A DNA stretch of 64,000 nt from Caballeronia calidae. Lineage in GTDB: Bacteria > Pseudomonadota > Gammaproteobacteria > Burkholderiales > Burkholderiaceae. The DNA lies in the NCBI RefSeq assembly GCF_900044055.2, contig NZ_FCOX02000002.1, forward strand, positions 1 through 64,000, written 5' to 3'. Shown here in pieces: positions 33,262 to 42,660 of this stretch (within the stretch, counting starts at the first letter, position 1; each line of letters starts with the position of its first letter). A program made the position numbers and the translations under genes. Under the pieces are notes generated by a model. The model made no database searches. It saw only the letters and a list, made by a program, of their open reading frames with translations, and was not told where the DNA came from.

Positions 33262-35727
33262 ATGCACGTCCTGACCGCGCACGCGCCGCGGCGTCTCGCC
33301 GAAGGCTGGCAGTGCGTGAGCACGCCCGCGGGCGCATGCGCGACGCCCGCATCGCTCGATAGCTTCACGCAGTGGATCGACGCGCCCGTGCCGGGCACGA
33401 TCGCATCGGCCTTGCGCGCGTCGGGTGTCGTCGATGACGCGCTCGCGCAGCCGTTCGCGCATGCGGATCACTGGTATCGCGTGAGGCTTTCCGGCAAGGG
33501 GAAACGGCGCTTGCGCTTCAACGGGCTCGCGACCATCGCCGAGATATGGCTCGACGGTCGCAAGCTGCTCGACACGGACTCCATGTTCGTCGCGCATGAT
33601 CTCGACGTCGATCTCGATGGCGAACACACGCTCCATCTGTGCTTTCGTTCCATTGCGCCCGCGCTCGCGGCGAAACGCGGACGCGCGCGCTGGCGTCCGA
33701 AGCTCGCGCAGCCCGCGACGTTGCGCAACGTGCGCACGACCCTGCTCGGGCATATGTCGGGCTGGTGCCCGACGATACAGCCAGCGGGACCGTGGCGCGC
33801 GGTGGAACTCATCGGCGAATCGCGTGCGTGCATCGACGATATCGACATGCGCACGAGCGTCGATGGAAGCGACGGCGTGCTCGATGTCACCGTGCGCTTC
33901 TTTCATGCGCAGGAGCCCATGGCGCTCACGCTCGAATGCGGCGGCGCAAACTGCGCGATGCAATGGCAGGACGCGCATACAGTGAAGGGCCGCGTGCGCG
34001 TGCCGAATGTGCGCCTGTGGTATCCGCACACGCACGGCGAGCCATCGCTTCATGCGGTGAAGCTCGGCGATATCGAACTCGGCGAAGTCGGCTTTCGCAC
34101 GATCGAAGTCGATCGCGGCGCGGACGGCAAGGGCTTTCAGATCGTCGTGAACGGCGTGCCCGTCTTCGCACGCGGCGCGTGCTGGACATCGGCGGATATC
34201 GTCGCGCTCGATGCGCCCCGCAAGAAGCTCGACGCCATCTTCGGGCTGATCCGCGATGCAGGCCTCAACATCGTTCGCGTGAACGGCATCACGCTTTACG
34301 AATCCGATACATTCTACGAACTCGCCGATAAACACGGCGTGCTCGTGTGGCAAGACTTCGCATTCGCCAACTTCGACTATCCCGACGACGAAGCCTTCCG
34401 CGGCAGCGTGCAACGCGAAGCCGAACAATTCCTCGCGCGCACGCGCCGCTTCGCATCGCTTGCGGTGATGTGCGGCGGAAGCGAAGTGCATCAACAGGCC
34501 GCGATGCTCGGCCTGCCCTTCGACGCTTATCAGCAGCGCCTCTTCACCGAGCTGTTGCCGGGCGCGGTCGCAGCGCAACGTCCCGATGTCGCATACGTGG
34601 TGAACTCGCCGAGCGCCGCGCCCGGTGATACCGAATCGATGCCCTTCGGCACGCGCGGCGGCATCACGCATTACTACGGCGTGCCCGCGTATCAGCGTGC
34701 ATTCGACGATGTGCGCCGCGCGCAAGTGCGCTTCGCATCGGAATGCCTCGCGTTCGCCAACGTGCCCGACGATGTCGCATTGCGCGCGCTGCCGAATGCG
34801 CGCGCGCATGAACCGCGCTGGAAAGCGGGCGTGCCGCGCGATCCCGGCTCTGCGTGGGACTTCGACGATGTGCGCGAGCACTACATGCAATCGCTTTATC
34901 GCGTGGATGTGCCGCGCCTGCGCTATGAAAACCCCGAGCGCTATCTGGAGCTATCGCGGGCCGTCGTCGCCGATGTGATCGGCGCAGTCTTCTCCGAATG
35001 GCGTCGCGAAGGATCGACGTGCGCGGGCGGCATCGTGTGGAATCTGCTCGATGTGCGGCCGGGCGCGGGCTGGGGTGTCATCGACGTGCTCGGTGCGCCG
35101 AAGAGCGCGCTGCATGGACTCGCACGCGTGCTGCAACCGGTGCAGGCATTGATACTCGATGAAGGACTCGATGGCCTCGACGTGCATCTCGTCAACGAGA
35201 CTGCGCATGAGATTCGCGCACGCGTCGAACTGGCGTGTTTGCGTGAAGGCTCGGTCAAGGTCGCGGGCGGTTCACGCGATGTCGTGTTGCAGCCGCGCAG
35301 CGTGCAGCGTGTATCGTCGAATGCGCTGATCGGCGCGTTCTTCGATATCGCTTATGCGTACCGCTTCGGCCCGCGCGCGCATGACGCGACGCATGTCGTG
35401 CTGCGCAATGCCGATTCGGGCGACGTGCTCTCGGAAGCATTTCACTTCCCCGATCCGTCGATCAGCGAGCGCCGCGATATCGGCTTGAACGTGTCGGTCG
35501 AACGGGACGAGCAAGGCTGGAGTCTCATCGTCGAGACGGCGCAGCTCGCGCGCTGGGTGCATGTGGACGATCCCAACTACTACGGGCGCACCGACTGGTT
35601 TCATCTCGCGCCGGGCAGCGCGCGGCACATTCCGCTCGTCGCGCGGCACGCGGACGTGCGCGCCGCGCCCGAGGGCGATGTATGTGCCGTCAACGCATCG
35701 CGCAGCGCGGCTTATCGCGCTTCGTAA
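33262..35727 (+). CDS. Glycoside hydrolase family 2 protein (beta-mannosidase-like)
   Basis: This 821-residue protein has an N-terminal jelly-roll (DHWYRVRLSGKGKRRLRFNGLATIAEIWLDGR), an immunoglobulin-like domain and a TIM barrel. Likely catalytic residues are Glu408 in MCGGSEVHQQ (acid/base; most GH2 enzymes have NE there, here SE) and Glu494 in RFASECLAF (nucleophile; family SEYG/SEFG). AAGGAAG precedes ATG 33262. No signal peptide is seen, so it acts in the cytoplasm. It follows the DUF1839 gene by 69 bp on the same strand and is probably part of the operon, suggesting a glycan or glycoside as the acceptor or product handled by the pathway. Its 3' end converges with the araH gene. Confidence 0.82.
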   Translation: MHVLTAHAPRRLAEGWQCVSTPAGACATPASLDSFTQWIDAPVPGTIASALRASGVVDDALAQPFAHADHWYRVRLSGKGKRRLRFNGLATIAEIWLDGRKLLDTDSMFVAHDLDVDLDGEHTLHLCFRSIAPALAAKRGRARWRPKLAQPATLRNVRTTLLGHMSGWCPTIQPAGPWRAVELIGESRACIDDIDMRTSVDGSDGVLDVTVRFFHAQEPMALTLECGGANCAMQWQDAHTVKGRVRVPNVRLWYPHTHGEPSLHAVKLGDIELGEVGFRTIEVDRGADGKGFQIVVNGVPVFARGACWTSADIVALDAPRKKLDAIFGLIRDAGLNIVRVNGITLYESDTFYELADKHGVLVWQDFAFANFDYPDDEAFRGSVQREAEQFLARTRRFASLAVMCGGSEVHQQAAMLGLPFDAYQQRLFTELLPGAVAAQRPDVAYVVNSPSAAPGDTESMPFGTRGGITHYYGVPAYQRAFDDVRRAQVRFASECLAFANVPDDVALRALPNARAHEPRWKAGVPRDPGSAWDFDDVREHYMQSLYRVDVPRLRYENPERYLELSRAVVADVIGAVFSEWRREGSTCAGGIVWNLLDVRPGAGWGVIDVLGAPKSALHGLARVLQPVQALILDEGLDGLDVHLVNETAHEIRARVELACLREGSVKVAGGSRDVVLQPRSVQRVSSNALIGAFFDIAYAYRFGPRAHDATHVVLRNADSGDVLSEAFHFPDPSISERRDIGLNVSVERDEQGWSLIVETAQLARWVHVDDPNYYGRTDWFHLAPGSARHIPLVARHADVRAAPEGDVCAVNASRSAAYRAS

Positions 35728-35736
35728 AAGCGCCCG

Positions 35737-36747
35737 TCATACCGCGCGCTTGCTGCGCCGGAACTGATCGAACAGCACCGCCAGCAACAGGATGCCGCCG
35801 CGAATCAGATATTGATAGAACGTCGGCACGTTGAGCAGGCTCATCGCGTCCTGCACGGCGCCCATGATCAGCACGCCGACGAGCACGCCTGAAATCGTCG
35901 CGACACCGCCTGTCAACGACACGCCGCCGAGCACGCACGCCGAGATCACACCGAGCTCGAGACCGACCGAGGTCTTCGGATCGCCGAGACTCATGCGCGA
36001 TGCGAGCATCACGCCCGCGAAGCCCGTGACGAGCCCTTGCAGCACGAACACCGTGATCTTGATGCGCGTGACGGGCAGGCCCGCGAGCGTGGCCGCTTCG
36101 CTATTGCCGCCCACGGCCAGCACGTTCTTGCCGAACACGGTCTTCTTCAGCAGAAAGCCGAACACCACGAAGCCGATGATATTGCTCCAGATCGGAAACG
36201 AGATGCCGAGGAACGAGCCGCCGCCGAGATCGAAGAAGCTTTCCTCGGAGATCATCACGGCATCGCCGTTCGATGTGAGGAACGCGAGGCCGCGCACCGC
36301 TTCCATCATCGCGAGCGTGGCGATCAGCGAGTTGATCTTGAAGCGCGCGATCAGCACGCCATTGACCAGTCCCACCGCGCCGCCCGCGAGCACGCCCGCC
36401 GCGATGCCGAGCGTCACGCTGTGCGTCGCGGTGATCACCGTCGATGCCATCACGCCGGCGAACGCGACGATCGATGCCACGGACAGGTCCACTTCGCCCA
36501 GCGCGAGCACGAACATCATGGTCACGGCGATGGAGCCGATCAGTGTCACCGAGAGCAGCAAGCCCTGAATGTTGCGCGGCGTGAGAAAGCCCGGCACCGT
36601 CACGGACAGCACCGCGAACAGCACGAGGAACACCACCACGATGCCCGACTTGTTGATGAGGTCCCACATGCGCGCCTGCGAAGGCGTGACGGGGGCGGCG
36701 CTATCGCTCGCCGAAGAAGTGCCTGGAGTTTGCATCAGTTGGCTCAT
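35737..36747 (-). CDS. araH: L-arabinose-type ABC transporter permease
   Basis: This 336-residue inner-membrane protein has 8-10 helices and belongs to the BPD_transp_2/AraH-RbsC family (SVTVPGFLTPRNIQGLLLSVTLIGSIAVTMMFVLALGEVDLSVASIVAFAGVMAS, GGVSLTGGVATISGVLVGVLIMGAVQDAMSLLNVPTFYQYLIRGGILLLAVLFD). It forms the membrane channel for the AraF-like binding protein and AraG-like ATPase encoded just upstream. It is the last gene of the minus-strand unit, 28 bp after araG. Confidence 0.9.
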   Translation of the reverse strand: MSQLMQTPGTSSASDSAAPVTPSQARMWDLINKSGIVVVFLVLFAVLSVTVPGFLTPRNIQGLLLSVTLIGSIAVTMMFVLALGEVDLSVASIVAFAGVMASTVITATHSVTLGIAAGVLAGGAVGLVNGVLIARFKINSLIATLAMMEAVRGLAFLTSNGDAVMISEESFFDLGGGSFLGISFPIWSNIIGFVVFGFLLKKTVFGKNVLAVGGNSEAATLAGLPVTRIKITVFVLQGLVTGFAGVMLASRMSLGDPKTSVGLELGVISACVLGGVSLTGGVATISGVLVGVLIMGAVQDAMSLLNVPTFYQYLIRGGILLLAVLFDQFRRSKRAV

Positions 36748-36775
36748 ATCGTGTTCATCCTTCTGTGCGCGGCCG

Positions 36776-38305
36776 TCAACGCGGCAGCGCGAGCTTGATC
36801 AGTTCGTCGGGGGTCGCGTCCGCCTTGGGCAATTCACCGGCAATGCGACCTTCCTTCATCACGATGATGCGATCCGCCACGCCGATGACTTCGGCCAGAT
36901 CGCTCGACACCATGATCACCGTGCGCCCCGCTTCGGCGAGCTCGTACAGCAGGTTGTAGATTTCGGCACGCGCGCCGACATCGATGCCGCGCGTGGGCTC
37001 GTCCATCAGAAAGACGTCGATGCGCTCGGCGAGCCATCGCGACAGAATCACCTTTTGCTGATTGCCGCCCGATAGCGTGCCGATGGCCGTCTCGCCGCTC
37101 CTCGTCTTGATCGCGAGCTTCGCGATGTATTCCTGCGCGAGCGCGCGCTCACGCCGTGCATCGAGCAGAAAGCGGGCGGGACTGAAATGACGTCGCGCGC
37201 TGATATTGAGGTTGTCCGCCACCGATGCAATCGCGACGATGCCTTCCTGCTTGCGATCTTCAGGACACAGTGCGATGCCGGCGCGCACCGCATCGCGGGG
37301 GCTGGCAAAGGCCACGCGCTTGCCCTTGAGTTCGACATGTCCCGCGCTCGCTTTCGCCGCGCCGTAGATGAGCTTCATCAGTTCGGAACGGCCTGCGCCG
37401 ACAAGCCCGAAGAAGCCGAGAATCTCCCCGCGCTGCGCCTTGAAGGAGACCGGCTCGGACAATCCCGGCCCGAGCAGTCCCTTCGCTTCGATCATCACAT
37501 CGCCCGCTTCACGCGGACGATACCCGTACACGTCCGTGATCGAGCGGCCCACCATGCACCCGATCAGGCGATCGCGCTCGAGATCCGCGACCGACTCGAA
37601 CGTCTCGATGCGCTTGCCGTCGCGAAACACCGTCACGCGATCGCATAGCTCATACACTTCGTCCATGCGGTGCGTGACGTAGATGATCGCGCGGCCATCG
37701 GCACGCAAAGCGTCGATGATGCGAAAGAGCTGCGCGGTCTCGCGCGCGGACAGCGAAGACGTCGGTTCATCGAACGCGATCACGCGCGCATCGCGCATCA
37801 GCGCCTTGCCGATCTCGATCATCTGACGCTGGCCGATGGAGAGGTTCTTCACCGGCGTGCGCGGATCGATGCGTTCTCCGAGCCGCTCCAGCTCCTTCAT
37901 CGCGCGTTGCACGAGCGCGCGTTCATCGAGCACGCCACCGCGATTCGGCAACTGCCCGAGCATGAGGTTTTCAGCGACCGTCAGCTCGGGCACGAGATGC
38001 AATTCCTGATAGATGATCGCGATACCCGCTGCGATCGCCTCGCGCGTCGACGTGAAGCGTTGCTCGATGCCGTTCAGCCTGAGCGTGCCCGAAAGAGGCT
38101 TGTTCACGCCGGAGAGCACTTTGAGCAGCGTCGATTTGCCGGCGCCGTTTTCGCCCATCAAGCCGTGCACTTCGCCCGCGCGCACCGACAGCGATACGCC
38201 GTCGAGTGCGCGCACGCCGGGGAAGCTCACCGTGATGCCGTCGAGTTCGAGATAGCCGGCGGACGTCGCCGGCGCGCGCGTTTCATCAAGCGTCGTCGTA
38301 TCCAT
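36776..38305 (-). CDS. araG: L-arabinose-type ABC transporter ATPase
   Basis: This 509-residue protein has two fused ABC domains, as in the CUT2 sugar importers. The first domain is intact ([56 protein letters not shown]). The second lacks a canonical Walker A (GLVGAGRSE) but keeps [15 protein letters not shown] and [11 protein letters not shown], which is normal for this group. It is closest to E. coli AraG through its QELHLVPE and NLMLGQLP blocks. It starts 6 bp after the binding-protein stop. Confidence 0.92.
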   Translation of the reverse strand: MDTTTLDETRAPATSAGYLELDGITVSFPGVRALDGVSLSVRAGEVHGLMGENGAGKSTLLKVLSGVNKPLSGTLRLNGIEQRFTSTREAIAAGIAIIYQELHLVPELTVAENLMLGQLPNRGGVLDERALVQRAMKELERLGERIDPRTPVKNLSIGQRQMIEIGKALMRDARVIAFDEPTSSLSARETAQLFRIIDALRADGRAIIYVTHRMDEVYELCDRVTVFRDGKRIETFESVADLERDRLIGCMVGRSITDVYGYRPREAGDVMIEAKGLLGPGLSEPVSFKAQRGEILGFFGLVGAGRSELMKLIYGAAKASAGHVELKGKRVAFASPRDAVRAGIALCPEDRKQEGIVAIASVADNLNISARRHFSPARFLLDARRERALAQEYIAKLAIKTRSGETAIGTLSGGNQQKVILSRWLAERIDVFLMDEPTRGIDVGARAEIYNLLYELAEAGRTVIMVSSDLAEVIGVADRIIVMKEGRIAGELPKADATPDELIKLALPR

Positions 38306-38311
38306 GACGCC

Positions 38312-39316
38312 TTAGATGCCGAGTTCGGTTCGCACCGACTTCCAGTTTTCGCGCGTCATCAGCTTGCCGGTGGTTTGCGTGTCGGCGGCCGGCTGCTTGC
38401 CGTTGCGAATCCACTCGACGAGGTTCTGCGCGCTGTCCTTGCCGTGATTGGTCGAGCTCACCGCGATGGTGCCGAAGAAGCCCGTCTGCTCTTTCTTCTG
38501 GAACTCCGCGAACGCCTCGCCCGCACCGTTGATGCCGACGCCGATCACATCCGCCGAGGGAATATGCAGTTGTTCGGTGGCGCGCACGCCGCCCAGCACG
38601 CTTTCTTCGTTGAGCGCGAAGATCACCCACTTCTTGATGTTCGGATGCTGCGCAAGCACCGGCGATGCCGCGTTGAAGCCGCCTTCATCGTCCGTGGTTT
38701 TCTGCGGCGCATCGAAGATGTTTTCCTTCTTGAAGCCACCCGCGATGAGCGATTGCGTCGCGCCATCGGTACGCAGCTTGGCGGTCGGCAATTCATAGTC
38801 GGTGATGCGCAATGCGCCCACTTCTTCGGGCTTCCAGCCGCGGCGTTTCATTTCGCCCGCGATCGCATCGCCGACCTGATTGCCGATCTTGAACGCCGAC
38901 ATGCCCAGATGCGGCACGTTCGAAAGCGGCTTGCCGGACGAATCGACGAGCTGATCGTCGACGGATACGAACTTCATGTTGTAGCGCTTCGCACGCGCCT
39001 GAATCGCCGGTCCGAGACGCACGTCCGGCGCGCAGATCACGAAGCCCTGCGCACCTTGCGCGCCGAGGTTATCGATTGCGGCCAGCACTTTCTCGCCGTC
39101 CGGCGTGCCGATGTTCACCGAAGTGAAGTTCTCTTTCTTGCCGAGCGCGGAAGCGGCCTTCTGCTCGTTGATGAACCATGCCTGCTCGGGCATCTTCACG
39201 AGAAAGCCGATCTTGAGCGGCTCATCGGCTTGCGCGGCGCCGTGCATCGCGAACGGCGCGGCGAACATCGCGGCCATCATGGCGCGCAGGGTCAGGCGGC
39301 GGAAAGTGCTGGTCAT
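38312..39316 (-). CDS. araF: L-arabinose-binding periplasmic protein (ABC importer)
   Basis: This 334-residue AraF-family binding protein has a signal peptide (LRAMMAAMFAAPFAMHGAAQA). The mature sequence LKIGFLVKMPEQAWF, PDGEKVLAAIDNLGAQGAQGFVICAPD, MKFVSVDDQLVDSSGKP, ALNEESVLGGVRATEQ and GVGINGAGEA aligns along its length with E. coli AraF. ATG 39316, with AAGGAGACATACGAC upstream, gives the correct signal peptide; the much longer open frame is an artefact. It feeds AraGH and precedes them on the same strand. Confidence 0.92.
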   Translation of the reverse strand: MTSTFRRLTLRAMMAAMFAAPFAMHGAAQADEPLKIGFLVKMPEQAWFINEQKAASALGKKENFTSVNIGTPDGEKVLAAIDNLGAQGAQGFVICAPDVRLGPAIQARAKRYNMKFVSVDDQLVDSSGKPLSNVPHLGMSAFKIGNQVGDAIAGEMKRRGWKPEEVGALRITDYELPTAKLRTDGATQSLIAGGFKKENIFDAPQKTTDDEGGFNAASPVLAQHPNIKKWVIFALNEESVLGGVRATEQLHIPSADVIGVGINGAGEAFAEFQKKEQTGFFGTIAVSSTNHGKDSAQNLVEWIRNGKQPAADTQTTGKLMTRENWKSVRTELGI

Positions 39317-39365
39317 GTCGTATGTCTCCTTTATGCTGGCTTTTGTGGTGATGATGGTTGCATTG

Positions 39366-40322
<957 letters not shown>

Positions 40323-40351
40323 TCAAGGACTTTCTTGTTCGAGCGAGAGCG

Positions 40352-40927
40352 TCAGGTTCCCGCGCCGTCACGCCGAAGCAGCTTTGCCCAGAGCCCTTTA
40401 GGTCCTTGCTTCGTTGTTTCGACAAAAAGTCCATCAAGGCGAATTTGCGTCAGGCGATGGTCGGACCCTACGCCCAGTGCTATGCGCGGAGCAACCGCGC
40501 ACCAGGTCGATGAATTGCTCCACGAGAGATAAAGCGTGCCGCGTCGAGGCTCGTAGAACACATCCGGGTCCATCATCGTCGCGTGTCCGTTTTCATCGAA
40601 TATCGCTTCGATATGCGGAGTACCCGAAAGGGCATCGACATACGGGAATGCACATTCGACCCATTTCTCGGCATTGGTATAAAAATCGAGTTCTTTGAGT
40701 CGCTTCTCCGAGTCAAGCAGCATCGATAACGTTCCTGCGGTAATAACGTACGTGCGTGGAACGATGTCGAAACGCCGCTCGAGTTCTTCGCTGAAGCTGC
40801 CTCCCGTTTCAGAGGAAGACGGCGACGCATGCTCGACCGCGCAACGTACGGTGAAGCTATCGCTATCCCATTCCACCGTCTGACGGGAATCGACATGTGC
40901 CGAGGTATAAATGGCGGGCAGCGTCAT
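40352..40927 (-). CDS. Immunity-like protein of a polymorphic toxin remnant
   Basis: This 191-residue intact frame overlaps the toxin-tail stop by 4 bp (ATGA), as immunity genes often do. The sequence is acidic (SSSETGGSFSEELERRFDI, FDENGHATMMDPDVFYEPRRGTLYLSWSNSSTWCAV) and typical of small cytoplasmic immunity proteins, but no named Imm family is recognised. Base composition is lower in GC than in the flanking arabinose genes. It may protect against a toxin still made by neighbours, although the linked toxin is broken. Confidence 0.6.
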   Translation of the reverse strand: MTLPAIYTSAHVDSRQTVEWDSDSFTVRCAVEHASPSSSETGGSFSEELERRFDIVPRTYVITAGTLSMLLDSEKRLKELDFYTNAEKWVECAFPYVDALSGTPHIEAIFDENGHATMMDPDVFYEPRRGTLYLSWSNSSTWCAVAPRIALGVGSDHRLTQIRLDGLFVETTKQGPKGLWAKLLRRDGAGT

Positions 40928-41558
40928 CTGTTGCTCTTATAAGCGAAGTGAAGCACTGTGTAGTCACGTTCTCGAACGACCACATCAAGCATATACCGGG
41001 TGCCGTTACGCATCATCGGACACGTATATTGGAGAATTCCCGAGTGGCCTTTGGGGTCTGGCATACGTTTTCCATGTCTGATAGCAAGCCTGAGTATGTG
41101 AACCGGTACGTAACGCCCTGCCTCCGACATATGCGCCAGTGGTGCCGCAGCGAAACGCAGCGGTTATTGCATCAACGCGCGGTACCGGCTACGCACCCCA
41201 AACAACGTGCCTCTCCCTAGAGCCACGCTTACACCCTTTGCCCCCACTCAGTGAAACCTCTAAACCCCGCCCTCCAGAGACCGCCCACGATGAACAATAG
41301 ATCGAACGGATCGATCAGCGGGGATTCCAGCGGCCTTTCACTTATCGTGATACTCCCGTCCAGCGCATATATGCGGGTTACGCCAGCGACCTCATCGCGA
41401 TAGCCGATCACGATATTCAACTCGGCATCATAGATGGGTCTCGCATTGAACGATAGACCGTGTGGACGAACTTCAAACAAACCAGCAACGCGTGGCCTTT
41501 TCGTATCGTCCCAATCTAAGGAGGGTTCATCCCCCGTATACGTCAACGATTTATGCAT
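40924..41558 (-). pseudogene. Decayed polymorphic toxin C-terminal tail
   Basis: The 5' part (41558-41229) ends a delivery or pretoxin segment, with VRPHGLSFNARPIYD and ESPLIDPFDLLFIVGGLWRAGFRGFTEWG. It then loses frame at a five-C run (41241-41245). Adding one base restores GAKGVSVALGRGTLFGVRS, which stays open until an in-frame TAA at 41166-41164. The same frame continues as PLRFAAAPLAHMSEAGRYVPVHILRLAI, GKRMPDPKG and TRYMLDVVVRERDYTVLHFAYK, resembling C-terminal nuclease tips of contact-dependent toxins. So there are two lesions, one frameshift and one nonsense. Family assignment is by pattern only. Confidence 0.6.
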
Positions 41559-41696
41559 ATCCTTGATCGAAAGTTGATGTGACGATAAGCGTACTTCGTC
41601 TTCCCAACTAGATTGTCATAGAAAGTCAATCCGGTGGATCGATACGAAAAGATCTCCGCATGCTCACTCTTCGATACTCCGCCTTGGATACCCCCA
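41559..41696 (-). other. Short low-GC fragment of unknown origin between araD-type gene and toxin tail
   Basis: A frame running on the minus strand here encodes SKSEHAEIFSYRSTG and LTFYDNLVGKTKYAYRHINF before stopping just inside the toxin-tail frame. It looks protein-like and differs from the arabinose genes in composition. It has no start of its own separate from the upstream gene, so it is probably another broken piece of the inserted toxin cassette. Confidence 0.35.
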
Positions 41697-42623
41697 TCAC
41701 CCCCAACGCAACACCATCGCATCGAGACGCCGCGCAATCGCGATCAATTCATCGCGCGTTTCCCGTCCCATCGCGGGCAGCGGATGACGCGGCAGTTCGC
41801 ACGCAATAACACCGCCCTCTTTCATCAGCGCCTTGGCCGCGAGCAGCCCCGCTTGCCGGTTCTCGTGATTGATGAGCGGAAGCCAGCGCTGATACAGATC
41901 GAATGCATCATCGATGCGCCCGTTGCGATGCGCCTCGATGATCGGTCGAATACCGTCGGGAAAACCGCCGCCCGTCATCGAGCCGGACGCGCCCGCGTTG
42001 AGATCGGCGAGCAGCGTGATCGCTTCCTCGCCATCCCACGGACCTTCGATGGCATCGCCGCCGAGCCTGATCAACTCGCGCAGCTTGTTCGCCGCGCCCG
42101 GCGTTTCGATCTTGAAGTACGACACCTGCTCGATCTCGCGAGCCATGCGTGCGAGAAACGCCGCCGACAGCGGCGTGCCCGCAGCCGGCGCGTCCTGGAT
42201 CATGATGGGGACCGTCAACGCATCCGAGAGGCGCGCATAGAACTCGTGAATCGATGCCTCCGGCACGCGAAACGTCGCGCCGTGATACGGCGGCATCGCC
42301 ATGATCATCGCTGCGCCGAGTTCCTGCGCGCGCCGGCTGCGCTCGATGCATACGCGCGTGCCGTAATGCGATGTCGTGACGATCACCGGCACGCGGCCCG
42401 CCACGTGTTCGAGAATCGTGCGCGTGAGCGTGTCGCGTTCGTCGTCGGCGAGCGAGAACTGCTCGGAGAAGTTGGCGAGAATCGCGAGGCCATCGGAACC
42501 TGCATCGATCATGAAATCGACCGCGCGCTTCTGGCTGTCGAGATCGAGTTCGCCCGATTCGGTGAAGGTCGTCGGCACGACCGGAAAGATGCCGCGATAG
42601 CGTGGATTGGCGAGACTGGTCAT
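41697..42623 (-). CDS. L-2-keto-3-deoxyarabonate dehydratase (DapA family)
   Basis: This 308-residue protein from ATG 42623 (MTSLANPRYRGIFPVVPTTF) has Schiff-base Lys in QVSYFKIETPG and the PMIMIQDAPAAGT segment typical of the A. brasilense/Herbaspirillum KDA dehydratase group, where the usual Tyr motif is altered. It converts L-2-keto-3-deoxyarabonate to 2-oxoglutarate semialdehyde. It follows the dehydratase gene on the same strand by 37 bp. The enzyme finishing the route (semialdehyde dehydrogenase) is not in this window. Confidence 0.87.
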   Translation of the reverse strand: MTSLANPRYRGIFPVVPTTFTESGELDLDSQKRAVDFMIDAGSDGLAILANFSEQFSLADDERDTLTRTILEHVAGRVPVIVTTSHYGTRVCIERSRRAQELGAAMIMAMPPYHGATFRVPEASIHEFYARLSDALTVPIMIQDAPAAGTPLSAAFLARMAREIEQVSYFKIETPGAANKLRELIRLGGDAIEGPWDGEEAITLLADLNAGASGSMTGGGFPDGIRPIIEAHRNGRIDDAFDLYQRWLPLINHENRQAGLLAAKALMKEGGVIACELPRHPLPAMGRETRDELIAIARRLDAMVLRWG

Positions 42624-42660
42624 GCTGTCGTCCGAAGTGAATTGAATCGAAGGCTCATGC

